A stretch of DNA of 64,000 bases from Batrachochytrium dendrobatidis JAM81 (taxonomy: Eukaryota > Chytridiomycota > Chytridiomycetes > Rhizophydiales), in NCBI RefSeq assembly GCF_000203795.2, contig NW_006281100.1, positions 991,370 through 1,055,369 on the forward strand, read 5' to 3'. The translations under genes and the position numbers were made by a program. Positions 34,955 through 45,484 of the stretch are shown one piece after another. The notes under the pieces are model-generated. The model saw only the letters and a list, made by a program, of their open reading frames with translations, did not search any database and was not told where the DNA came from. Every line of letters starts with the position of its first letter. The first letter of the stretch is position 1.

Positions 34955-37900
34955 TTAAACACTAATCTTGGCAACTCCTTCCTTCAATCCACCCACAAAT
35001 TGTGGATAAGATAGCAATTGCTCAATCCGATCCTCAACGAGATGAGATAGAAACCACATTCTTAACGCTGCATCTCCATCTTCTTTAACAACATACAACT
35101 GCAAGTACACACTTCCCATGATCATACGCTCTTGTCTTACACCTTCAATCAATCCACGAACACGCTCGTTGACATCGTCATTTGGAATCATTGGAAGTGT
35201 GGTTTTGCCAGACGGTATGGTGTCCACTTGCGGGTTACCCAACACGGATTGGCATAGCTGTGGGTTGGCTGCCTTTCCTACCCACAAAAACATCTCCAGT
35301 CCATTATCAAGCAAGTACATCCCCTGTCGATCTAGCTTCTCGCTCGTAAGATTCAGTTGAGGTGGATACACCACTTGCCCTTTACGCTCACCCTCGCCAA
35401 CTGTCCCGATTTCCTTTTGTGTCATCACACTGTCTACATTCCAAAATCGTGGATACATGGTCACCTTGATCAGCTCTGGTGAAAATACACACAAAAGAGC
35501 TAGCATATAGGATCGCAAATCACTCGGAATGCTTGTAGACTGCCTAAACGCCAAATGTTTAATCATGGCCAAAGTGTAAATCGGCATCAGCTTGAGATTT
35601 TCAGGAAGAAGCAGTTGAGAGCTTGGCCCGTTACGTGCAAACTGATTCTTATACACTGCTATAAGCTCATGAAGCTTGTACATCAACGCATCTCGCGCAT
35701 CTTCAATTTTACTTGTAAGAGCTCGCTCAACAGCTGGTAAACAGTATAAAGAGTTAGAATTACTGATATGTTGCCAATATCAACTCTAGTGATTTACCTT
35801 TTTTAGTCAACAAGGTTGTCAAAGCCAGCTGATCTGCACAAGAAAACACTTCGCTCAAATTAGTGGTGACAGGCACGGCAAGTGTCAGAACTCGAATTCG
35901 TCGTTCGCCACTACTACTTGTATGCAGCAGAGATGTTTGGAAGCATGCCATACGAGTAGTAATATCCTCGCCAATCTCCATCTCAATAGCATAAGAGTGG
36001 TCAGGAGATACATTGGGAAGAGATAAAAGATCGGTTGAGCGTAGAAAAAAGTTGCCGTGGAAAGCCTTCATTTTGATGCCGCGAGTAGTGCGAACTCTCA
36101 TCACAGCTTCAAACCCAATTGGACGGGTGAGCAAGTGTCCTAATTCAGAAGCAAATTTGATTGAATCTTCGTATCGATTTGCACTGAATCGAGGATAGTA
36201 ATGGATCGAGCCACCAGTGAATTTAGCGCATCCACCTAGTAAAAGTATGGTTTGATCCAAAAACTTGGACATTAGCATAAATATTACGCGATCAAAATAA
36301 CGCAACGCTTACCAAGAGTAGCCACATCAGCATACTGAGGATTGAATAAGAACAGATCAATAGAAACTTGCATAGGCGAGCAGTCTACAGCCAAAGATTT
36401 GTAAAATCCAATTGCTGGCTGCAGCAGTCCATTTTCCTTGGCCGTCCCAAATAATTTGGGATCCTCTCTAACTTTCAACGCTCCATCATCATAGTTGACC
36501 AAAGTATATTCCAATACAACAATCTTTCCTCCAATGTGACCCACAAGTTTTTGTGCGGCCTTGAGAGCTTTGCCCATGGCAAGCTGAGTTTGTTGTGTAT
36601 GCTCAAATAAAGAGGGTAGTTTATCCAAAAACTGGTCAATAACTTGACGTGATTCTGTCAGGGAAACAAGAAGATCAGATGGCATGGGAAGATAGGTTTC
36701 GGTCAAGTCAGCTACAACCATCATTTGAGGAAAAGACGAACTGCTACCAAGATTATAGAAATGCAAAGCAGAGTCAACGGTGATGAATGCGATTTTGGTG
36801 CGTCCGTCTAGATTCGGAATTTTATCCAACGAATCTTTGATAGATTTAGCGGCAACAGAAACCATGCCAGATTGAATAGCAGCATATGTCACATCAATGA
36901 CAAAAATCATCACAACAGGCTGTGGAGGACGCACCATATATTCTTGTGGCGCAACAAACTCTACTACACCGTGAGTAAGTTCAGGTCGATCCAGTCGATT
37001 GAGCTGAGTACGTTGATCTGCATCCCAGTCAAAAAAGGCAGGAACGTCGTTGGTTAAAAAGCACATGTTGCATTTCCATCTTGCACCATTTTCTACAAAT
37101 GTAATCCATGGATTAATGTAGGTGCGGCATCGACGACATCGTACAATTTGTGGAGCAGTAATAACAGGCACTTGTGGTTCATGAGGAAACAGATTCTTGT
37201 AGGGAGTGATCAGTAGACCAAACGGAATGCGACTCTTGTTGAGCAGCGCGGATGACTGAGGGATCGCGTTTAGTGTGCATCGCTGGTAGGAATCGTGTGG
37301 GTTGGCCATGGGAGAGTTGGATACCGATTGATTATTTATGTTGAGCATAGAATGAGTATCGACAAATGCATCCATTTGCGGTGGTCCATGAAGAATATTG
37401 ACAGTGGGAACAATTGCTGTTGGGGCAGCATTCCCGGCTAAACCACCAGCCATTCCCATATTACCAAATTGACCAGATAGCTGGTTCACATCAGGCTGGA
37501 AATATCCACCACCAGGCTGTTGTTGCATCTGTTGCGGATACTGCTGCTGCTGAGTGTTTACAGATTGCTGAGGCTGAGACTGAAATCCAGTGTTGAACCC
37601 AGGCTGAGGCACTTGATTAATCGCACCAGTATGAGTAGGAGCAGCCATCCCAGGCTGAGTAGGCTGGGGCTGTTGAAAATATTGCTGCTGTCCAGCATAT
37701 CCAAACTGTTGTTGCGTTTGGGGCTGTTGCATCTAGTAGATTAAAATTGTAGTGATTAAGATTAGTAAATACATGTGTACAGTCCAATTCATCGCAATAA
37801 AGTCAGATACATTAGAAAAACATGGCGATGAATTTGACTTTTACCATAGTAGATTGACCAGAACCAGCCATTTCAGGGTAAGCGCGACGAGATGTAGATT

Positions 37901-39030
37901 TTGGAGCAGCGCTTGCCATTGGAGATTGAGCCAAGATTTGTGGTTGACCATTAAGCCCATCCATCTGTGGAGTGAATGGCTTTTGTTGCAAAGGTTGGTT
38001 AGCAAATGGCTGTTGATTCATGGGCTGTTGCATGGCAGGATTGAGGTGACGAGGTTGCAAGGTTGGCTGAGCTGATTGGATTGGTTGAACTGGTGGTGGC
38101 ATAGATTGTAGAGTTGATTGAAAAGGTTGCTGAGCGGACTGCGTAGGCGGTTGATGCCTTGGCTGTTGTGGCATTCCATGAATGGGCTGTTGCATGTTGC
38201 CATTGATTGCTCCTTGAGAAATCACAGATTGTCCTGCTTGATGTATGGAAGGTGATGGTTGCCCCGGATTGGTAGTAGGAGAAACAGTAGATAATGGACG
38301 TATGGTATTGGGTAATGAGCCATTTCTAGGAATACCGGAATTAGGAATACCTGATACAGGACGTTGAAATGCACCACCTTGTAATAAAGTGTAGATCCAA
38401 TAATAAATATACGCAGAATATTAATAAAAAAATGAACGTGGGAATGAAAGTCTGGACAAGTTTATAGTAAAAGTGAGCAATATAAAGAAATCATAACTGG
38501 ATTAAAGAAAATCAACTCAGTAGATCCAAATACAGAATTGAATTTATAGTAGATCCAAGTGGTAATTACTATCAATGACACTACAAAACGAGTCTTTTCA
38601 ATTCCAGTCATCTTGCGATATGAATAGTAAACAGCATTATATATCCAACACACACTCTTAACTCTTGGCGAATATAATAGAATCAGCCATTCATGACTGC
38701 TCTTGTAACAATAAAATGGCAATCAACCAGACATGCATGGCCATGTAGAATATAACATGCCAACCAACTACCTTGGGAATGAACAGACATTTGTCTCTGT
38801 TGAGGAATAGTAGATCCAGTAGCCATAGTTCCAGGAGTGGGTCCAGTAGTGTTTGGAATAGATGGTGTCATCAAAGGTCGACCTTCAGCAGTGGATGAAT
38901 TCGCTATAGGTCTGGTCATCCCTGGCTGCATTGGATGAATGGCAGCTGAAGAAATGGGAGTGCCATGAGTAGGATAAGAAGGTCTTTTATTAGTGGCCAT
39001 GGGAACAGTGCCATTTGGAGGATTTGTCAT
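34955..39030 (-). CDS. SEC24: COPII coat subunit SEC24
   Basis: Five exons: 38772-39030, 37845-38377, 36313-37732, 35798-36235 and 34955-35733. They give 1142 residues. SEC24 binds cargo and forms the inner COPII coat with SEC23 on the ER. The first 390 residues are Pro/Gln/Met-rich low complexity, spread over three exons. Next come the zinc finger (CRRC then KCNMC, about 463-488), the trunk (VVMIFVIDVTYAA), the beta-barrel, a helical domain, and a gelsolin-like domain near the end (YLLDNGLEMFLWVG). The stop codon is 93 bp upstream of the next gene on the same strand (hexosaminidase start 34861). The long glutamine-rich N terminus is usual in fungal and animal SEC24, but its exon edges are the least certain part. 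Confidence 0.92.
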
Positions 39031-39123
39031 GATAACTCCTAATTGCAGTAAAACTTGTCGATTTCATAAATCATTCCATAAATCATTCATTTCTTTAAAA
39101 TAAAATTCTATGTTTCTATCATC

Positions 39124-41181
39124 TCAAACATCTTGCTTAGTTGAATATTCTTAATTACAATTTATATAAAATCACATTATTCTTACCTGAATGCATTCTG
39201 TCGAACAGTATTTAAAGTTTAATTTCTCAAATGGTGTTATTCCAACAAGTGATTTGCCACATGCACTGCACTTGTTTGCACTCGACTTCATCCGTGCTTC
39301 TGCTGCCAATGCTCGCTTCTCTCGATCTAAACGCATACGCTGTTCTGGTGTCATAGAATTCACGTTGAGTTCTTGATGACTAAGTTTAACTATTCCAACT
39401 CGTTTAGATCCATCAACATTCGTTCCAGATCCCATCTTTGCAGATTTCTGTTTGAGTTTTGCTTGCTGAGCCTCCTCCTTGATTTGCTGTTCCTTTTCCT
39501 CTTTTTCCTTTTCCAAGCTCAACTGTACGAGTCGTTGTTGCTCCCTGTTTCGTTCTCTTTCAGCCTGCCTCTCCTCCATTTCTGCAGTCAGCGGTTCAAA
39601 AATATGTGCATCCTTATAGTCCCACTTTTCCATGTTCCTAGCCATAAACCGTCTAAATGCATCCCGTGTAGGTTTATCTTTTGCAACATCATACGCTCGA
39701 ACCTTCTTATTCATACCTTTTATGGTAGGATCTGCACCCATTCCCAATAACAGTTCCACAACATTCGCATTTCCGTTTTCAGATGCAATATGAAGAAGAC
39801 TTACACCATATTTATCTGGAAGATTGCAATTGATGATTTCAGAAGAGTTGGATGCATAGTGTTGATCAAGATACGTTTGCAAAAGATTCGATTTTCCACG
39901 TTTACAGAAATCAGAAAGTTTAAGCATGTGTTGAGGAGGTGGAGGATCTGGAACCACTGGCGGAACAGATTCGTCCTTTTTACGGTTTTTTTGTTTTTCA
40001 GTTGTAGTAGAAAGTGATGGAGTGAAATCTGTATCTACACTTGGCATCTCATTGACATGATCTATTCTTACTGTAGACAGCTCTACAAAGCACCGCATGA
40101 TCTCGCTCTGTGTAGGCCGCATGGTAGTAAATGGGAACGATCTTACCCGTGGATCCGTTATATCTACTAGATTTTTGTCAAAATATATGGTGGATCTGTT
40201 GGCTCCGGTAGCTCGAATAAACAATGCCTGACTCGCTTTAATATGAGGTTTCCATTGAATGAGCAAGTCTCTGACTTCAGTCTGCAATGCTGCTTCATTG
40301 TATCTTCTGATTCCTGCACCTGCAGAGTGTGCATTTCCTTTAGATCCATCATTACTAATGTATATGAATACAGCAAAAATAAGTTGAACAGAATCGACCA
40401 ACACAAGTATTCAAGCCAACTCTAACCTGCTTTGAGCTCCACCTTGCTTTCTTCTTGTAGTGTATCGATGGAATGTTTTTTGTACAATAGATTTGCCAGT
40501 CTTCAAATCTATGACAGCACCAGCAAAATGGCCCGATCCAAGCATCAGCAAAGTCCAGTACATTTCACCTACAGGCTTATCCATCTGCAGTTTCAAAATC
40601 CGGTCACTCCAAAACTGAACAGATTGTGCTAATTCATCATTGATGGACAGTGAAGCAAGAGACTGTTTGTATATCGAGACTTGATTGAATCCAGCCTTGG
40701 TCGTTAAAGGCAACAGCAGTTTTACAAAAGGCGAGCCTTTTGTATGCACTTGATCCAATGACAGAGTAGAATGTTCATTCTTTCCAGTTTCTGCATCACT
40801 CGAGTCATGACTATCTGGATTACTCTCTGAATCAGTATTGACTGTTGACTGAGGATGAGTTGATGTTAAAAACTGGGATTCAGAAATGGGATCGAGTGAC
40901 TTGAGTTTCAAGTGTAAATTGTGTTTATGCCAATCACTCTTATAATGAGTTCGCATGTCAGCATACGAATGGAATGGAGTGGTTAGATTGCATGTTGTCA
41001 AGCAACATGGCAGTGAAGGCAGTACATCAGATGCTGAAAAAACAGTTGTTTTTTGTGGATCCAAAGTAGAACAGTTTTGAACAAGAGCCTCAATCGTATG
41101 TGTGTTCAATCGAAACAGTGATTGTGTGGTAGTCATCGTCAACCTGTTGCTTGTCGAATATGAAATTCCGAAATGTGTCAA
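39124..41181 (-). CDS. VMS1: peptidyl-tRNA hydrolase VMS1 / ANKZF1
   Basis: Exons 40427-41181, 39187-40354 and a tiny last exon, probably 39124-39135; about 645 residues. VMS1 releases nascent chains from stalled 60S ribosomes in ribosome quality control. Order of parts: a C2H2-like zinc finger (CLTTC then HYKSDWHKHN), the eRF1-like VLRF1 domain with the catalytic KQGGAQS loop (Gln250), SAGAGIRRYNEAAL, an ankyrin repeat (GVSLLHIASENGNANVVELLL), a charged coiled coil, and a C-terminal zinc motif (CSACGKS then YCSTEC). ATG 41136 may be the true start. For the last exon, acceptor 39136 gives QDV-stop with a 51-base intron; the alternative at 39149 needs a 37-base intron, shorter than any other here. 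Confidence 0.88.
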
Positions 41182-41223
41182 CTTTTCAACGTTTCGAATT
41201 ACTGATTTTTAATCTTGAATTTC

Positions 41224-43486
41224 ATGGCGGAAGCAGCTCTCAAGATTAGACGGAATGCGGAAGAGTATAGAGTAAGCAAGACCATTCACAAGATATTTGT
41301 TCAAGACAACTGATTTAATTGTGTTGTTAGGATGCTGTCTCGGATTTGCTGGTTTGGGAAAAGGAAATGATTAAAAAGGACAAACAGCGACAACCATCGG
41401 TAATGCATTGGTGTGCATATATCTATCAACTTGAACTCTCAGACTACTCATTTATAGAGTCGAGTTGGATAACGAATATGTGTTCACTTTAAACTGACAG
41501 TAGTCTCGTTTTGATATGATGTCGTCAGTATCCTCCAATCCGATCCATCCAAAGTGAAACCACCCAAATCAGTACTCATCCATCCTCCACTGCGCCAGCT
41601 CCCATACATGACCAGAAGATCAAAGGATTCAACTATGCTGCTTGGGAAAAGTTTGACGTGGTAAGAGCCTTGTGGTGAGTCGATTCTGGGAGAATGTAGA
41701 TTTAAACACTTGCGTTTATGTCAATGATAGGACAAGGCATTGGAGCAAATCGATTACCAGCCAGCATCCAAACCAGTTCAAACTCCAGTTGCTCATCTTC
41801 AACCCAACAGTAAAGATCGAATTCCTCAAGAAGCTTTGAGTCGTCTTGAATCAGCATTGGTCGAAAAGGAAAAGGTAACCCAATTACCCATCTATGCTCA
41901 ATCGCAATTCTAGCCTATACAAGCTTACATCACATTTACTGTGGTGTTTAACTCGTGTTGATATGGTAGGGAAATGAATATTTTAAACGAAAGAATTTCA
42001 AGCGAGCAGTTCAGTGTTATACCAAGAGTATCGAGCTTAATCCAGCTGACACGGTTCCCATTATTAATCGTGCCATGGCTCATATCAAACTTTTCAAGTA
42101 AGAATTTGTTTTTATTAAACTAATGACTTTGAAGATTGGCCAACTCTCGTACGCATTTGTATTATAGTTGGGTCAAGGCCGAATCCGACTGCTCGTTGGG
42201 ACTGGAGATTCAACCAAAGAATGTCAAGGCATTATGGCGACGAGGAATTGCTCGCAGAGAACTTGGAAAGTTTGAATTGGCTTTACAAGGTAGTTTTCAA
42301 TTGATTTCTTGCATGCAAGTTGATGTACAGATTGTTTTAATAATTAATATTTTTGTTTTAATAGATTTGGAAATGGCTATGGTTCTTGAACCTGCAAATA
42401 CAACGATTAAACAGGAGTTACAAGGCCTGAAAAAGGCAATGGAAGCTCAAGTATGTCTCGACTTTAAATGTTAACGAGTTTGAGATTAAAACTAATATAT
42501 GTATCCAATATTTATTTCATAGAATCCAGTAGCTTTGAAACCTACAACTAGCGCAGCTGTGGAGCAGTCAGCGCAGGTTTCTCGTCGTAGACGACTTGTA
42601 ATTCAAGAAGTGGGTGATGCTCCCGTATCAGCAAAACCAATCAAGTTGAACCCAGCTAAAATTGTTGACGAGCCGACTTTAGCTCGTAGTATTTCGCCTG
42701 CAGCTGAGCAATCGTTTACTGAAGCTGCTCAGCCATCTGTGGCATTGCCCAACACTCAAACTGTAAAAACTCCACCAGCCAAGCCGATGATAGAAGTAAT
42801 GAATATATCTGATGTTCCAGATATAAAAACATTTAAATCATCTGTGGTGATAATGGATAAGAATCAAGTTTCGACAAAAACAGCTGAGCTACTCAAAGTG
42901 CCCAAAACAATGTTTGAATACGCACGAGACTGGAAGTCTCTTGGATCAGATCTTGCTGGGAAATACACATACTTTAAAGTATGCACCATTCAGATTCTAT
43001 TAAAACTACAGTCTAAACTAATTCCAAATTATTTTATTCACTATGGATATTTAAATATAGGCGATTGCTCCATCAGATCTACCCAATATTTTCAAGAGTT
43101 CATTGGAGGCAATATACTTTTGCGGGATGCTTGAAATCCTTTACCAATACTATCTTCCGTAAGGATTGAGTATTCATTCTGCTTTGGTTTTTGATCTTAT
43201 TGACAAGATTTTCACGCCATGTTTTGTATATAGAAACGAATCGGTCGAATTGATACTAGAAACACTTGCAAGCATGACTCGGATCGAACGTGTGCAAACA
43301 GCAGTCATGTTTCTGTCCAAAAAGGACAAGCAAGGTAATCATAATGAGACTACAGCAAGCACTGAGTTTATACTAACGTACCAAACAGTTGTCATGGATC
43401 TAGTAAAGCATATTGAAGCATCTGTTCTACACGACAAATTTACAAGAGATTTAATACAAATCAAGTCTACATTCAAGATCAAATAA
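41224..43486 (+). CDS. RPAP3: RNA polymerase II-associated protein 3 (RPAP3, R2TP cochaperone)
   Basis: Eleven exons: 41224-41271, 41331-41399, 41529-41660, 41731-41874, 41970-42097, 42168-42289, 42365-42450, 42523-42978, 43061-43158, 43234-43334 and 43389-43486. They give 493 residues. RPAP3 links HSP90/HSP70 to the RUVBL1/2-PIH1D1 complex for assembly of RNA polymerases, snoRNPs and PIKKs; in flagellated cells related proteins help build axonemal dyneins. The N terminus LKIRRNAEEYRDAVSDLL-WEKEM is conserved. One TPR domain covers about 132-245 (GNEYFKRKNFKRAVQCY, WRRGIARRELGKFE). The C-terminal RPAP3_C domain begins near 378 (PKTMFEYARDWKSL). Human RPAP3 has two TPR domains; this one has one. 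Its start is 42 bp from the divergent VMS1 start. Confidence 0.92.
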
Positions 43487-44005
43487 ACTATGATTACAGT
43501 CTTGATTCAATCAACACGACCATTGTATGGATGTACTGGAGTTGTGAAGATTGCTTTAAACATTTGTTTAAAAGACTGCTAATCAGCAAATTTGTGCCAA
43601 TTATTTATGAAATTGGCTGTTTATCGTGTAGTTTTGTTTTGCGTGAATACAAAAATAATATATGTAATGTTAAAGCCAACATTCAGATATAATCCAACTG
43701 TTCTGTTACTCTGTTTCTTTTGGCCGTCTTCCATTATAATCATGAGGCGTGCATGGTTTCATAGCCCCACAACTCTCGTGTTTTTTGCCCTGAAGACTGC
43801 GATCCAGAACTTTAACCATTTTCTCTTATTAACAATAAAACTGTTCCCACTTTTTCTTTAGTTTCTTATTAACCTCGCTCAACCGTTGAGACTCCTCTTG
43901 GCCCACAACACTTGGCACGATTCCTCAAGTACTCTCTCTTTGAACACCTCTTGGATAACAAAAACGACTTGACTACAGAACAAGGAGACCGAGATAACGG
44001 AAGAA
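43487..44005. other. spacer before gag ORF; no clear 5' LTR
   Basis: Contains AT-rich sequence and the likely 5' leader of the gag frame. I looked for a copy of the downstream TGTTAA...TTAACA repeat (45099-45278) and saw none. GCGTGAATAC near 43640 resembles one MITE end, but without a partner. Confidence 0.45.
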
Positions 44006-44989
44006 ATGGCTCAAGACTCGACGACTATGGAGTTGCTTTTAAAAAAAATTGAAAAGCTTGAGCTTGAGAACAATGCTCTTAGGCAAACCCTCCAGGACGT
44101 TGGAAATTGGATTCCCTCCTATTATGGGCCTGAGTTGGTCTTTCCAGATAAATACGATGGAACTCGGTCTGAATGCCGAGGTTTCATTAATCAACTGGAG
44201 CTAATCTTCAAGCTCCACCCCAAGCAATATGATTCTGATTTCAAGATGACCGCCATACTTGGACTCCTTTTAAAAGGAAGAGCTGCGGCATGGTACAACC
44301 CTTTCATTGAGCACCCCGAGGAACATGAGGACCTTCTGAACTCATGGCCACTCTTCAAGGTCGAATTCAGAGCTGCGTTTGGCGAAGCCGACTATCAGAG
44401 AGCTGCAGAAACAAAACTCATGTACATTAAGCAAGGGAATCAAGACTGTAGCACCTACGCCACTGATTTCCGTATACTCAGTATGGACGCTCAATGGAAC
44501 GACAAAGCTCTCCAGTTCTATTTTTACCAAGGACTCAATCCAGAGATCAGGAATCTTCTGGTCAATTTTAACAAACCTGACTCGCTTAAAGATCTGATGA
44601 AGTTGGCAATTCGAGCTGACGACCGAATTGCTGCTCAACGACAAGAAGAGCGATGTTCCTCCTCGAATGATGCTGATCGTTTTAGCCCTCAACCTCGTTC
44701 ACAACAAGATTCTTGGACGTATGACAGGCCACAAATCCAATCCCAGACTCAGTCAACCACCTCAGCTTCGACTCCTCAATACGCTGAGTCTATGGATACC
44801 GGCACTATTCATCGAAGCTCTCTTTCCACCTCTGAGCGACAACGGCGAATGAGTCAAGGACTTTGCCTTGTCTGCGGAGATTCCGGCCACTTGAAAGTTG
44901 ATTGCCCAAAGTCAAATCGCAGGATCGCGACTAGGGACTATAAAATCTTTCAAGAACAAACCCCTCCAAAAAACGAGTTTGGCCAATAA
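44006..44989 (+). CDS. retrotransposon Gag protein (gag-only remnant)
   Basis: Single frame of 327 residues. A short coiled coil (residues 8-30) is followed by a retrotransposon Gag capsid domain of Ty3/gypsy type (FPDKYDG, FINQLELIF, ILGLLLKGRAAAWYNP, FRAAFGEADYQRAAETKL, YATDFRILSMDAQW, FYQGLNPEIRNLL). After a Ser/Gln/Thr-rich linker comes one CCHC zinc knuckle (CLVCGDSGHLKVDCP). The frame stops without protease, reverse transcriptase or integrase, and none follows, so the element is non-autonomous, truncated or domesticated. The frame is intact, with no stops or shifts, which argues for a recent copy or for selection. Base use is more GC-rich than in neighbouring genes. Confidence 0.88.
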   Translation: MAQDSTTMELLLKKIEKLELENNALRQTLQDVGNWIPSYYGPELVFPDKYDGTRSECRGFINQLELIFKLHPKQYDSDFKMTAILGLLLKGRAAAWYNPFIEHPEEHEDLLNSWPLFKVEFRAAFGEADYQRAAETKLMYIKQGNQDCSTYATDFRILSMDAQWNDKALQFYFYQGLNPEIRNLLVNFNKPDSLKDLMKLAIRADDRIAAQRQEERCSSSNDADRFSPQPRSQQDSWTYDRPQIQSQTQSTTSASTPQYAESMDTGTIHRSSLSTSERQRRMSQGLCLVCGDSGHLKVDCPKSNRRIATRDYKIFQEQTPPKNEFGQ

Positions 44990-45098
44990 ATAATTGACAA
45001 TTTATTGACCGTTTGTATTTCTTCTCTCTCATCGCTGAACAAACTACTTATCCCTGGCACTCTCCGAATCGGGGGTTCAGGGTTTCGAGAGTAGAATG

Positions 45099-45278
45099 TG
45101 TTAAGTTATTGGGAGTAAATGTTAATACGATATTGTAGAAATGGGGTAAAAGGACTCTTTTATAGGAATTTCTGGGTCGCGGTAATTCAGAGACATGGTT
45201 ATCTGTTAGTAGTTGTGGGATTGTAAAATATGACATGCCATTAGGTACTAGATGGGTATGATTTTAACAATTTTAACA
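45099..45278 (+). repeat. putative 3' LTR next to tRNA-Gly
   Basis: This 180-base segment begins TGTTAA and ends TTAACA, the inverted TG...CA ends expected of an LTR. It is preceded by purine-rich GAGAGTAGAATG (possible polypurine tract) and lies 109 bp after the gag stop. Its last base touches the first base of tRNA-Gly. No 5' copy is seen, so this stays a proposal. Confidence 0.5.
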
Positions 45279-45350
45279 GCAATGATAGTGTAGTGGTTAA
45301 CATCCGCGCCTTCCAAGCGCGTGGCCCGGGTTCGATCCCCGGTCATTGCA
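45279..45350 (+). tRNA. tRNA-Gly (anticodon UCC)
   Basis: A 72-nt cloverleaf: acceptor GCAATGA with TCATTGC (all seven pairs), anticodon stem CGCGC/GCGCG with loop CTTCCAA (anticodon UCC at 45312-45314), and T arm with GGTTCGATCCC. The D arm GTGTAGTGGTTA.AC matches box A. There is no intron. TTTT at 45352-45355 is a Pol III terminator. Confidence 0.97.
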
Positions 45351-45484
45351 GTTTTGCATTTAAACTGTTTTGGTAGATTATCAAGCACCTCTTTTACTAG
45401 TCAACACTAATGTATAATTCAAGCCTTGAAGCACACACTTTGTAAAATAGTATAAGGTGTTTAAAATATTATTTTAGATAAAAG

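Noticed and set aside
37414..38203. Several plus-strand and alternate-frame ORFs with Leu or Gln runs
   Set aside because: Shadows of the Pro/Gln-rich SEC24 N terminus.
43636..43660. GCGTGAATAC, similar to a MITE end
   Set aside because: Only about a dozen bases match and no inverted partner is found within 600 bp.
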